Shown here in pieces: positions 50,360-58,374 of a DNA stretch of 64,000 bases. Position 1 is the stretch's first letter. Every line of letters begins with the position of its first letter. The notes beneath the pieces are model-generated. The model was not told the DNA's origin. It was given only the letters and a program-made list of their open reading frames with translations, and ran no database searches. Origin of the DNA: Deltaproteobacteria bacterium (GTDB taxonomy: Bacteria; Myxococcota_A; UBA9160; PR03). Position numbers and translations under genes: made by a program. The stretch lies in contig JAPSFT010000009.1 of the NCBI GenBank assembly GCA_035063765.1, positions 124,001 through 188,000 on the forward strand. Reading direction: 5' to 3'.

Positions 50360-52033
50360 TCAACGGCTCGCCCGCCAGGGATCCCAGCCCGCGGCGAGCG
50401 GCGGGAGCCGGGCCGGGTCCCCGATGCGCTCGCCGGCGCGCAGCAGGGCGAGGAGATCCGTCTCGAGGACCGCGCCCGCCGCGACGACGCCGCTGCGCAG
50501 CACGTTGGCGATGCCATGGCCCGAAGGGGTGCTCGCCCCGGCCAGGAAGAGCCCGCCGATCTCGGTCTCGGGACCGATCCGCAGCGGGCCGATCTGGTCG
50601 AGTGCCGGCTCGATGCCGTAGGAGGTGCCACCCGTCGAGCGCGTGAAGCGCTCCTGGGTCACCGGCGTCGCGGACTCCTTCCACACCACGTGCTTCGCGA
50701 GCCCGGGGATCACGCCGTCGGCGATCCCGATCAGTCGCTCGACCAGCTCCGCCTTGCGGCGGCGGTACTCGCGATCGAGGTGGTAGCGGTTGTTGCCCGC
50801 CTCGTGGGGGCCCTGCCCGACGTTCCACAGCGCGTACTCGCGCGGGACGAGGGTCATGATCTGGAGGTTCGTGTGCCCCTTCGGCGCGAGGTGGGGATTG
50901 CCGGGGTCCTTCAGCGACGCCGCCGTCACGTAGGCGAGCGGCGTCGTGCTCATCTGCCCGCTCTCGAGCTCCTGGTAGATGCCCTCGATGTCCGTGCTGC
51001 CCCAGATCCAGTAGTTCGTGTTCGGCACGCCGAGGCTGGCGAGGTCGACGTCGAGGTCGAGGTAGCTCGCGAAGAGCGGCAGCGTCATCCGGAAGCCCCG
51101 CACGCGGCCGGCCGTCTCCGGGCGCAGGTGCTCGGCGCCCACCAGCTCGAGGAGTGTCCGCTTCAGGTCGGCGTTCGAGACCACGACGGGCGCCTCGATC
51201 CGCTCTCCGTTTCGCTCGAGGACGACGCCGCGGACGCGCCCGCCTTCGATCTCGATGCGCGACACCGCCGTGCGCACACGCACCTCGCCCCCGAAGGCCC
51301 GGATCGCCTCGACGAGGCGTGCCGCCAGGACCTGGCCCCCGCCTTCGGGGTAGAAGGCGCCGCGCATGTAATGGTCGGTGAGGCCGGCCGCCAGGAAGCA
51401 GGGCGTCTTCGAGGGGCGCACGCCGTAGTCGCCCTGCTCGCCGAGCAGCACCGCCTGCGCGCGCTGCGAGAGGCCGTGCGCGGCGAACAGCTCCGTCACC
51501 GGCCGCAGCGCCCAGCGCGCCACGTTCGGCGCCGACGCGAAGATCTCGCCGGCGGCCGCCTCGCGGTTCTGCAGCCTCCGTCCCTGCTCGCCGAGCTCGC
51601 GCAGGAGGTCGACGCTGCGGCCGAGCGCCTCGCGCTCCTCGGGAAAGGCCTCGAGCAGGCGCGCCTTGTAGCGGTCCCAGCCGACCGGCACCCGGAAGCG
51701 GAAGCCGGGGAAGACGAGCGTCGAGAAGCCGTCGGGGTCGAGCGGCCGGAAGACGACGCGCTCGGCGAGCCCGAGACCGTCGAGGACGCGCGTGATCACG
51801 CCGTCGCGCCCACACTCTCCGATGTAGTGGATACCGACGTCGAACTCGTATTCGTCGCCGCGTACGCGGCGACGGAAGACCTGCGAGTTGCCGCCGGCGA
51901 CGGAGTGCGCCTCCAGCACGAGCGTGCGCCGGCCCGCGGCGCACAGGTACGCGGCACACGCGAGCCCACCGAGGCCCGAGCCGATCACGACGGCGTCCCA
52001 GCCCTGGCGCGGTGCGGCCGAAGCGGCGGTCAC
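50360..52033 (-). CDS. FAD-dependent oxidoreductase, phytoene desaturase/retinol saturase-like
   Basis: 557 residues from a GTG. An N-terminal FAD/NAD(P)-binding Rossmann motif is seen (VVIGSGLGGLACAAYL). The middle part contains FDVGIHYIGECGRDGVITRVLDGLGL and the C-terminus GLFLAGASTPSGHGIANVLRSG, matching carotenoid/retinol-type desaturases and saturases of the NAD(P)/FAD family. It acts on a hydrophobic polyene or similar substrate, unknown here. It stands alone, divergent from lemA. Confidence 0.85.
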   Translation of the reverse strand: MTAASAAPRQGWDAVVIGSGLGGLACAAYLCAAGRRTLVLEAHSVAGGNSQVFRRRVRGDEYEFDVGIHYIGECGRDGVITRVLDGLGLAERVVFRPLDPDGFSTLVFPGFRFRVPVGWDRYKARLLEAFPEEREALGRSVDLLRELGEQGRRLQNREAAAGEIFASAPNVARWALRPVTELFAAHGLSQRAQAVLLGEQGDYGVRPSKTPCFLAAGLTDHYMRGAFYPEGGGQVLAARLVEAIRAFGGEVRVRTAVSRIEIEGGRVRGVVLERNGERIEAPVVVSNADLKRTLLELVGAEHLRPETAGRVRGFRMTLPLFASYLDLDVDLASLGVPNTNYWIWGSTDIEGIYQELESGQMSTTPLAYVTAASLKDPGNPHLAPKGHTNLQIMTLVPREYALWNVGQGPHEAGNNRYHLDREYRRRKAELVERLIGIADGVIPGLAKHVVWKESATPVTQERFTRSTGGTSYGIEPALDQIGPLRIGPETEIGGLFLAGASTPSGHGIANVLRSGVVAAGAVLETDLLALLRAGERIGDPARLPPLAAGWDPWRASR

Positions 52034-52227
52034 GAGTGGATCCCCTTCCGGTCCGGTGGGCCGGCGACAGCGTCCCTCCCCGGCGCGGCGCCGGCAAGGC
52101 CCCCGCGAGTCCCGCCGGCCGGCGACGGCCGGCGGAGCGGCGGGTGGCCGTCCGGACCCGGTCCGGGTCGCCGCACCTCTCAAGCCAGGCCCCCGGCGTG
52201 CCGAGGCGACGCCGGGGGTGGGGGTCC

Positions 52228-52848
52228 ATGCACTCGATCTGGCTGATCGCCGGCGCACTGGCGCTCTTCGCGCTCTGGATGCTCGAGGTGGACGGGCGCT
52301 GGCTCGCCGCCGGCGCGGTGGCGTGGCTCGGGCTCGCCTTCAACTCCGTGATCCACGCCCGCAACGCGGCGGAGACGGCGCTCGCGAGCGTCGGCGTCAT
52401 GCTGAAGAAGCGCTTCGACCTGATCCCGAACCTGGTCGACACCGTGCAGCGCTACGTCGAGCACGAAGCGGATCTGCTGGCGGAGCTGGTGCGCCTGCGC
52501 GCGCAGGCGGTACAGCTTCCGCCCGAGCAGGCGGCCGCCGTCGACGGCCAGATCGGTCCGGCCGTGAGCCGGATCCTCGCGACCGCCGAGAGCCACCCCG
52601 AGCTCGAGGCGAGCGAGACCTTCCAGCAGCTCCAGCGCTCGCTGAACGAGGTCGAGGAGCAGATCTCGGCAGCCCGGCGCAGCTACAACATGGCGGTCAA
52701 GGGCTACAACGACGTGGTCCGGATGTTCCCGACCAACCTCCTGGCGCTCGTCCTGGGCTACCGGGAGCGGCCGTACTTCGAGGTGCCCGCGGGCCACGAC
52801 GCAACGCCCGAGGTGATGGCGCGCTTCCGGGCCCACCAGCGCTCCTGA
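52228..52848 (+). CDS. lemA: LemA family protein
   Basis: 206 residues. One membrane helix near the N-terminus (about 4-40), then the LemA blocks NAAETALASVGVMLKKRFDLIPNLV and YNMAVKGYNDVVRMFPTNLLA, with FEV before the C-terminus. The family makes a long helical bundle; its role is not firmly known. The start at 52228 is chosen because the upstream open frame is shadow-like. The DUF3137 gene follows after three bases, a recurrent association. Confidence 0.9.
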   Translation: MHSIWLIAGALALFALWMLEVDGRWLAAGAVAWLGLAFNSVIHARNAAETALASVGVMLKKRFDLIPNLVDTVQRYVEHEADLLAELVRLRAQAVQLPPEQAAAVDGQIGPAVSRILATAESHPELEASETFQQLQRSLNEVEEQISAARRSYNMAVKGYNDVVRMFPTNLLALVLGYRERPYFEVPAGHDATPEVMARFRAHQRS

Positions 52849-52851
52849 GCC

Positions 52852-53826
52852 ATGCGCTCGCCCGAGGAGTTCGAGGCGTTCCTGCGCGGCGAGCTCGCGG
52901 GCCTGCTCGCGGACGTGGAGCGCGAGCGCCAGGCGGTAGGCGCACGCAGGCAGGCAGCCCGGCTGCCGGCGCCCTGGAAGCTCGGGATCGGCGCCGCCGG
53001 CGTGGCCCTCGGTACGTGGGTGGGGAGCTTCGAGCTGGTCGTGCTCGGGATCGTGCTGCCCTTCGCGATCGACGCCCTGCGGATGCTGCGCGTTCCCGAC
53101 ACCGCCACCCCCCGCATCCGCCAGGAGGTGCTGCGGCGGGCCGTCGAGTTCTGGGACCCGAGCTTCCGCTATCTCCCGAAGGGCTCGATCACGCGCGCCG
53201 AGTTCGACGCGAGCCGCCTCTTCGAAGGGGAGCCGATCCATCGCTTCCGCGGCGAGGACCTGGTGCAGGGCCGCCACGGGGCCACGGCCTTCCGCTTCTC
53301 GGAGCTGCGGGCGGTGCGGGTGCGCCGGCGCGGCAAACGGGTGGAGGAGGTCCCCGTCTTCCACGGCCTCTTCTTCGTCGCCGACTTCCCCAAGCACTTC
53401 GGCGGCACGACGCTCGTGCTGCCCGACCGGGCCGAGCGGCGCCTCGGAGCCTTCGGCCGCTCGCTCCAGGCGCTCGACGGGGTCTCCGGGCTGCGCCTCG
53501 TGCAGCTCGAGGACCCCGGCTTCGAGCGCGCCTTCGCCGTCTACGCGAGCGACGACACGGAGGCCCGCTACCTGCTCTCGCCCTCGCTCATGGAGCGCCT
53601 CCGGCGCTTCCACGAGAACACGGGCTCGCAGCTCCGCGTGAGCCTCTGCAGCGGGCGCGTGGCGATCGCGATCCCGCTCGCGACCGACTTCTTCGCCGTC
53701 GACACCGCCGCTCCGCTCGAGGCCTCGACCCTGCGCCGCTGGATGGGCGAGCTGCACTTCGCGACCGGCATCGTGGACGAGCTCGACCTCGACACGCGCA
53801 TCTGGTCGAAGCCCCCCGCCGCCTAG
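52852..53826 (+). CDS. DUF3137 domain protein
   Basis: 324 residues. Two close hydrophobic helices near 43-75 (LGIGAAGVALGTWVGSFELVVLGIVLPFAI) are followed by the cytoplasmic DUF3137 region (EVLRRAVEFWDPSFRYLPKGSITRAEFDASRLFE, then FSELRAVRVRR and VFHGLFFVADFPKHFGGTTLVLP). It is commonly adjacent to lemA, as here, so the two probably act together at the membrane. Function unknown. Confidence 0.85.
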   Translation: MRSPEEFEAFLRGELAGLLADVERERQAVGARRQAARLPAPWKLGIGAAGVALGTWVGSFELVVLGIVLPFAIDALRMLRVPDTATPRIRQEVLRRAVEFWDPSFRYLPKGSITRAEFDASRLFEGEPIHRFRGEDLVQGRHGATAFRFSELRAVRVRRRGKRVEEVPVFHGLFFVADFPKHFGGTTLVLPDRAERRLGAFGRSLQALDGVSGLRLVQLEDPGFERAFAVYASDDTEARYLLSPSLMERLRRFHENTGSQLRVSLCSGRVAIAIPLATDFFAVDTAAPLEASTLRRWMGELHFATGIVDELDLDTRIWSKPPAA

Positions 53827-53872
53827 GCCGGACCGGCTGGCCGGCCGCTAGGCCGGACCGGCTGGCCGGCCG
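53823..53872. repeat. Tandem 25-base repeat at convergent gene ends
   Basis: Two exact copies (53823-53847 and 53848-53872) each contain the stop codon of one of the convergent genes and GGCCGG/CCGGCC self-complementary sequence that can form hairpins. It may act as a bidirectional terminator; the duplication may be recent. Confidence 0.6.
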
Positions 53873-54438
53873 CTGCGGCGGAGCGCGCGCCACGCCACGA
53901 GCAGCGAGACGGCGATCCCGTAGGCGATCGCCGCGAGCACGATCGCGAACTTGAGCGCGGCGCAGGCGGCGGCCCACGCCGCCCGGGTGCCGTCGGCGCC
54001 GGATTCGAGCTGCGCGAGGAGCTGGCGGTTCTCGACGGCGTCGAGCGCGCCGGCAGCCAGCAGCGCCCAGGCGAGGACGACCCCGAGGCGGGACGCACCG
54101 GGGCGTCCCGCGCGCCGCGCTCCCCAGGCCACCCAGGCCGAGAGCGCGACGACGTAGAGCGGGATGAAGACGGCGCCGTCCCAGAAGGTCTGGGTGCGCG
54201 CGGCCTCGCGGGCGGCGCCGTCCCAGGAGGCGAGGATCTCGCCCGCGCGCGCGGCCGTGCCCGCGAGCTCGAAGTCGACGATCCCGGACGGGCTCGCGGG
54301 CGTGACGAGCGGCCGCCCGAGCGCGGACATCCAGGCGCTCGCGGCGAGCAGCGCGAGCAGCAGGCCGAGCACGAGCCGCGACTCGAAGCGCGCGGGGAGC
54401 GGGATCGGGACGCGCGTGCCCCGCTTCGAGGACGTCAC
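53848..54438 (-). CDS. Four-helix membrane protein of unknown function
   Basis: 196 residues with about four hydrophobic segments (around 23-40, 88-110, 119-135 and 162-184). The loop after TM1 is Pro/Ala-rich. I do not recognise the family. The ATG overlaps the stop of the four-domain fusion gene upstream, so it is co-transcribed with it. Its stop lies within the tandem repeat at 53823-53872. Confidence 0.65.
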   Translation of the reverse strand: MTSSKRGTRVPIPLPARFESRLVLGLLLALLAASAWMSALGRPLVTPASPSGIVDFELAGTAARAGEILASWDGAAREAARTQTFWDGAVFIPLYVVALSAWVAWGARRAGRPGASRLGVVLAWALLAAGALDAVENRQLLAQLESGADGTRAAWAAACAALKFAIVLAAIAYGIAVSLLVAWRALRRSGRPAGPA

Positions 54439-57400
54439 GCCATGAGGTCGCCGAGCGCGCGCAGCTCGGCGACGACCTCGTCGGGCAGGGTGGGAGGCTC
54501 GCGGCCGACGGCGCGGCAGCCGAGGATCACCTGCGCCGAACGCTCGATGATCTCGCAGCTGTCGGCGGCGCGGCGCAGGCTGCGGCCCGCGACGAGCAGG
54601 CCGTGGTTCACCATCAGCACGGCCCAGCTCCCGCGCGCGGCCTCGCCGACCGCCTTCGCGAGCGCCTCGCTGCCCGGCATCACGAAGGGCACCCGCGGCA
54701 GCTCGCCGAAGAAGGCCGCCTCGGTCGAGATCGGCAGGAAGGGGAGGCCGGCGTTGGCGAGGATCGTCGCGTGCGGCGCGTGCGCGTGCACGACGGCCTG
54801 CGCCTCGGGTCGGGCTTGATACACCGAACAGTGCATGAGGCGCTCGCTCGACGGGGCGGCCCCCGGGGTCTCGAGCGTCGCGCCGTCGAGCCCGACCCGG
54901 ACCAGGATCTCGGGCCGCAGGTCGCCCTTGAAGAGCTGGCTCGGCGTGATCCAGAGCTCGTCGCGACCCGGAATCCGCACCGAGACGTTGCCGCCGGTCG
55001 CCGTGATCAGCCCCTGGGCGTAGAGCTCGCGCACGACCTCGACGAGCTCCTCGCGCAGCGCGTCCGGTGCCGACTCGGATCGCGGCGGATCCGCGCCGAG
55101 CGCCGCCAGGTCGCCGGGATCGCCGACCTCGTCACGCGCGGCGCCGTAGTGGCGCGAGAGCGCGGGCTGGATCTGCTGCAGGGTCATCGCCTTGGCGGCG
55201 TCGCCGGTGAAGGAGAGGCGGCCCTCCATCGCGGCCTGCATCGGGTTCAACCGCCCGGTGAACATCCCGTCGAGCACGTCGGCGGGCAGCGTGAGCTCCA
55301 CCTCGGGGCGCCCGTCGGGCGCGCCGAGGGCGCCCGCGAGGCCGGCCCGCAGGCGCAGCCAGAACGCGAGGCCGAGGTCGTCGAGCCGGAAGTGCAGGGT
55401 CACGTCGTGGTCGCCCGCGAAGCGGGCCAGCTCCGGGTCGGCGAGCGCGCGCGCGACGAAGCCCGCGAGCAGCCGCTCCATGTGTGCCCGCACCGGGCCG
55501 GCAGCGGCCGCCGCGCGCGAGCTGCGGCCGGGCGCTGCGCCAGCGGGCGCGGCGGCACGCCGCTCGATCCCGGAGACGGCGGGTGTGGCGGCGTCGCGCT
55601 GGAGGTCGGAGACGGCGGGGGCGGGGCGGCCGGCGAGGGCGGCCAGGCGGGCGCCGTCGGGCGCGGGGCGCGGGGCGGTCCAGGAGAAGCCGTCGAGGGT
55701 CTCGGGGTTCCGGACGTGCAGGGGGCGCTCGCCGCGGACCAGGCGGGCCAGGTCGGCGGCGACGATGCGGCCCTGGTGGGCGCCCACCTCGTGGGTGTTG
55801 CCGCCGACGTGGGGCGTTGCGATCACGTGCGGGAGCTGGAGCAGCGGGTGGTCGGCGCCGGGCGGCTCGACGGCGAAGACGTCGAGCGCGGCGCCGGCGA
55901 GGTGGCCCTCGCGCAGCGCCGCGGCGAGCGCGTCCTCGTCGACCAGCGCGGCGCGCGCGGTGTTGATCAGGAACGAGCCCGGCCGCATGCGCGCGAGGCG
56001 CGCCGCGTCGAGCAGGCCGCGGGTCGCGGCCGTCACCGGCGCGTGGAGGCTCACGACGTGGCTCAGCGACAGGAGCTCGTCGAGCTCGAGCCACTCGGTG
56101 TCGGCGAGGGCCGCGGCCTCGGGCGAGACCAGGGGATCGTGGACCACGACGCGCACGCCGAAGCCGTGCAGGCGGCGCGCGACGCCGCGCCCGACCGCGC
56201 CGAGCCCGACGAGCCCGACCGTCTTGCCGCCGAGCTCGTGGCCGCGCAGCTGCGAGAAGGCCTGCCCCATCCGGCCCAGGTCGCCGGCCGCGATCCCGGG
56301 CTGGCGCAGGAAGGCCCCGGCCTCCGGCAGCTTGCGCAGGAGCGCGAGCGCGCAGGCCACGGTCAGGTCCGCCACGGCGTCGGCGTTGCGGCCGGGCGCG
56401 TGGAGGACCGGGATGCCGTAGGCGCTGCAGGCCTCGACGTCCACGTTGACCGCGTCACCCCGGCACGCGGCGACCACCCGCAGCGCCGGCAGGCGGGCGA
56501 GCGCGGCTGCGTCCACCACGTCCACCTCGGTCACGAACACCGCGAAGCCGGCGAGCGCCTCGACCAGCGCCGGTCCGGCCAGGAGCCGCATCGCCTCGCG
56601 GAAGGGCGCGTGCTCGACCGGGCCCAACGCGCGCAGCGCGGCGAGCGAGTCCGGATCGAGGTCCGCGGTCGCGAGGATGCGCGGCGTGACGCCCGCTTCG
56701 CCTGCGACGCTCGCCCGGGCCCGCTCGCGCAGGAGCTCCGGGAGCAGGCGCTCGCCGGCGGGCGCGTCGGCCGAGGCTCGCGCCTCGGCGTGGCGGCGCC
56801 ACACATGATAGTGTCGATCGTAGGCCGCGAGGCGGGCGGGGTCGGGCTCCGCGGCGACGCCGTCGGGGGCGGCGAGCCGCGCCCCCTCGCCGAGGTCGCG
56901 GAACACGCCGGCCGCGACGCCCGCGCACAGCGCCGCACCGAGGGCGCTCGCCTCGGGCGCGGGCCCGGTGCGGATCGGCACGCCGAGGACATCGGCCAGC
57001 ACCGCGAGCCAGGTGGCGCTCGCGCCCATGCCGCCGGCCGCATGGACGGCGTCGGGCGTCAGGCCCGCGACCCCCGCCGCCCGCGCGAGGTTCGCGCGCA
57101 CGGAGAAGGCCGCGCCTTCGACGAAGGCGCGCGCCGCGAGCCGGCGCCGATCGGGATCGCCGGCCGCGACCAGCGGCGAGAACGCGAGGCTCGTGATCGG
57201 GAGCCCGAGCGCGCGCGGGTCCGAGGCCGGCGGGCCGAAGCAGGCGAGCGTGCCGGCCGCGCCCTGCGGCGCGCGCGCCGCCTCGGCGAAGAGCCTCGCG
57301 ACCGGCCGCGGCGCACCCGGGAAGAGCATGCCGGCGGCCCAGTCGAGCGCCTCGCCGAGCGGCCCCGCGTTGCTCTCGAGCACCCAGCGGTCCGGCACCA

Positions 57401-58262
57401 CGTGGCGCTCGGTCCAGACGCGCGCCTCGGGATCGACGATCGCCCGCTCGCAGACGAGCTGCACAGGAGCGCTGGTGCCCGTCACGAGCCCCGCAGCCCC
57501 GGCGGCGATCGCACCGGCTCCGAGCAGTGCGCACTGGGTGTCGGCGCCGCCGGCTGCCACCGCGAGGCCCGCGCGCAGGCCGAGCGCGCCCGCCGCCTCC
57601 GCGCCGAGCGCGCCGATCCGCGCTCCGGAGGCCACGATCGGCGGGAGCCAGGCGCGCGGGATCGCGTTCGCGTCGGCGAGATCCCCGGCCCACGCGTCGC
57701 GAGCCAGGTCGAAGAGGCCGCTCGTGCTCGCCTGCGAGAGATCGGTGGCGAGCGCGCCGCACAGCCGGAAGGCGATCCAGTCGGAGAGCGCGAGCGCGTG
57801 GGCGACCTGCGCCGCACGCTCCTCGCGTACGAGCCAGCGCAGGCGGGAGAGCAGCGAGAACGGGGCGGGTCCGTGGCCGGTGCGCGCGTGCAGCGCTGCT
57901 CCCTCCGCGGCGGGCTCGCCACACACGCCGGCGGGGCGCGCGTCGCGGCTCGGGGCCGCGAAGAGCGGCGTCCCGTCGCGAGCGATCACGACGTTCGCGA
58001 AGCGCATCGCCGAGGCCGCGACGCCACCGATCGAACCCGGCGCGACCCCCGCTCGCCCGACGGCCTCGCGGACGGCGGCTGCGATCGCCCGCCAGGCCGC
58101 GTCGAGGTCGAGATCGACGCCCATGCCGCCCGTTCCCGAGGCCGGCCGGTACGCCCAGGGATGGCGTGCGCTCGCGAGCGGCCCGCGCGCAGGGTCGAGG
58201 ATCAGCGCGCGGATCCCGCTCCCGCCCGCATCGAGTCCCAGCAGCAGCTCGCTCGGCGCCAT
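54435..58262 (-). CDS. Four-domain fusion: FGGY kinase, D-2-hydroxyacid dehydrogenase, SCP2, class II aldolase
   Basis: 1275 residues in one frame. Residues 1-495: FGGY kinase (LGLDAGGSGIRAL, TGTSAP, and GGADTQ with catalytic D241). Residues 528-855: D-2-hydroxyacid dehydrogenase (GLVGLGAVGRGVARRL; catalytic R770, E799, H818). A variable linker (about 865-920) is followed by an SCP2-like domain (925-1035). Residues 1067-1270: class II aldolase/adducin with zinc His H1159 and H1161 (HAHAPH), H1220 (VNHGLLVAG) and E1181. The kinase resembles the tetronate/autoinducer-2-type branch. Together the domains would phosphorylate, oxidise and cleave a sugar acid, with SCP2 holding a hydrophobic part; that order is inference. 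Co-transcribed with the membrane protein at 54438. Confidence 0.85.
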   Translation of the reverse strand: MAPSELLLGLDAGGSGIRALILDPARGPLASARHPWAYRPASGTGGMGVDLDLDAAWRAIAAAVREAVGRAGVAPGSIGGVAASAMRFANVVIARDGTPLFAAPSRDARPAGVCGEPAAEGAALHARTGHGPAPFSLLSRLRWLVREERAAQVAHALALSDWIAFRLCGALATDLSQASTSGLFDLARDAWAGDLADANAIPRAWLPPIVASGARIGALGAEAAGALGLRAGLAVAAGGADTQCALLGAGAIAAGAAGLVTGTSAPVQLVCERAIVDPEARVWTERHVVPDRWVLESNAGPLGEALDWAAGMLFPGAPRPVARLFAEAARAPQGAAGTLACFGPPASDPRALGLPITSLAFSPLVAAGDPDRRRLAARAFVEGAAFSVRANLARAAGVAGLTPDAVHAAGGMGASATWLAVLADVLGVPIRTGPAPEASALGAALCAGVAAGVFRDLGEGARLAAPDGVAAEPDPARLAAYDRHYHVWRRHAEARASADAPAGERLLPELLRERARASVAGEAGVTPRILATADLDPDSLAALRALGPVEHAPFREAMRLLAGPALVEALAGFAVFVTEVDVVDAAALARLPALRVVAACRGDAVNVDVEACSAYGIPVLHAPGRNADAVADLTVACALALLRKLPEAGAFLRQPGIAAGDLGRMGQAFSQLRGHELGGKTVGLVGLGAVGRGVARRLHGFGVRVVVHDPLVSPEAAALADTEWLELDELLSLSHVVSLHAPVTAATRGLLDAARLARMRPGSFLINTARAALVDEDALAAALREGHLAGAALDVFAVEPPGADHPLLQLPHVIATPHVGGNTHEVGAHQGRIVAADLARLVRGERPLHVRNPETLDGFSWTAPRPAPDGARLAALAGRPAPAVSDLQRDAATPAVSGIERRAAAPAGAAPGRSSRAAAAAGPVRAHMERLLAGFVARALADPELARFAGDHDVTLHFRLDDLGLAFWLRLRAGLAGALGAPDGRPEVELTLPADVLDGMFTGRLNPMQAAMEGRLSFTGDAAKAMTLQQIQPALSRHYGAARDEVGDPGDLAALGADPPRSESAPDALREELVEVVRELYAQGLITATGGNVSVRIPGRDELWITPSQLFKGDLRPEILVRVGLDGATLETPGAAPSSERLMHCSVYQARPEAQAVVHAHAPHATILANAGLPFLPISTEAAFFGELPRVPFVMPGSEALAKAVGEAARGSWAVLMVNHGLLVAGRSLRRAADSCEIIERSAQVILGCRAVGREPPTLPDEVVAELRALGDLMA

Positions 58263-58374
58263 CTGGAGAGCCCCTCTGGTCGGCCGGATCCGGGGGCATG
58301 GTAGGTCGAGCCGGAGCCGATGGCTTTCACCCACCCGGGCGCGCGCGCACACGCGCCGTTAGGCTCCGCCCTCC

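Noticed and set aside
54603-58304. A 1233-residue plus-strand open frame opposite the four-domain fusion
   Set aside because: It is a frame shadow: rich in Arg, Gly and Ala with no recognisable domain, while the opposite strand has complete catalytic motifs.
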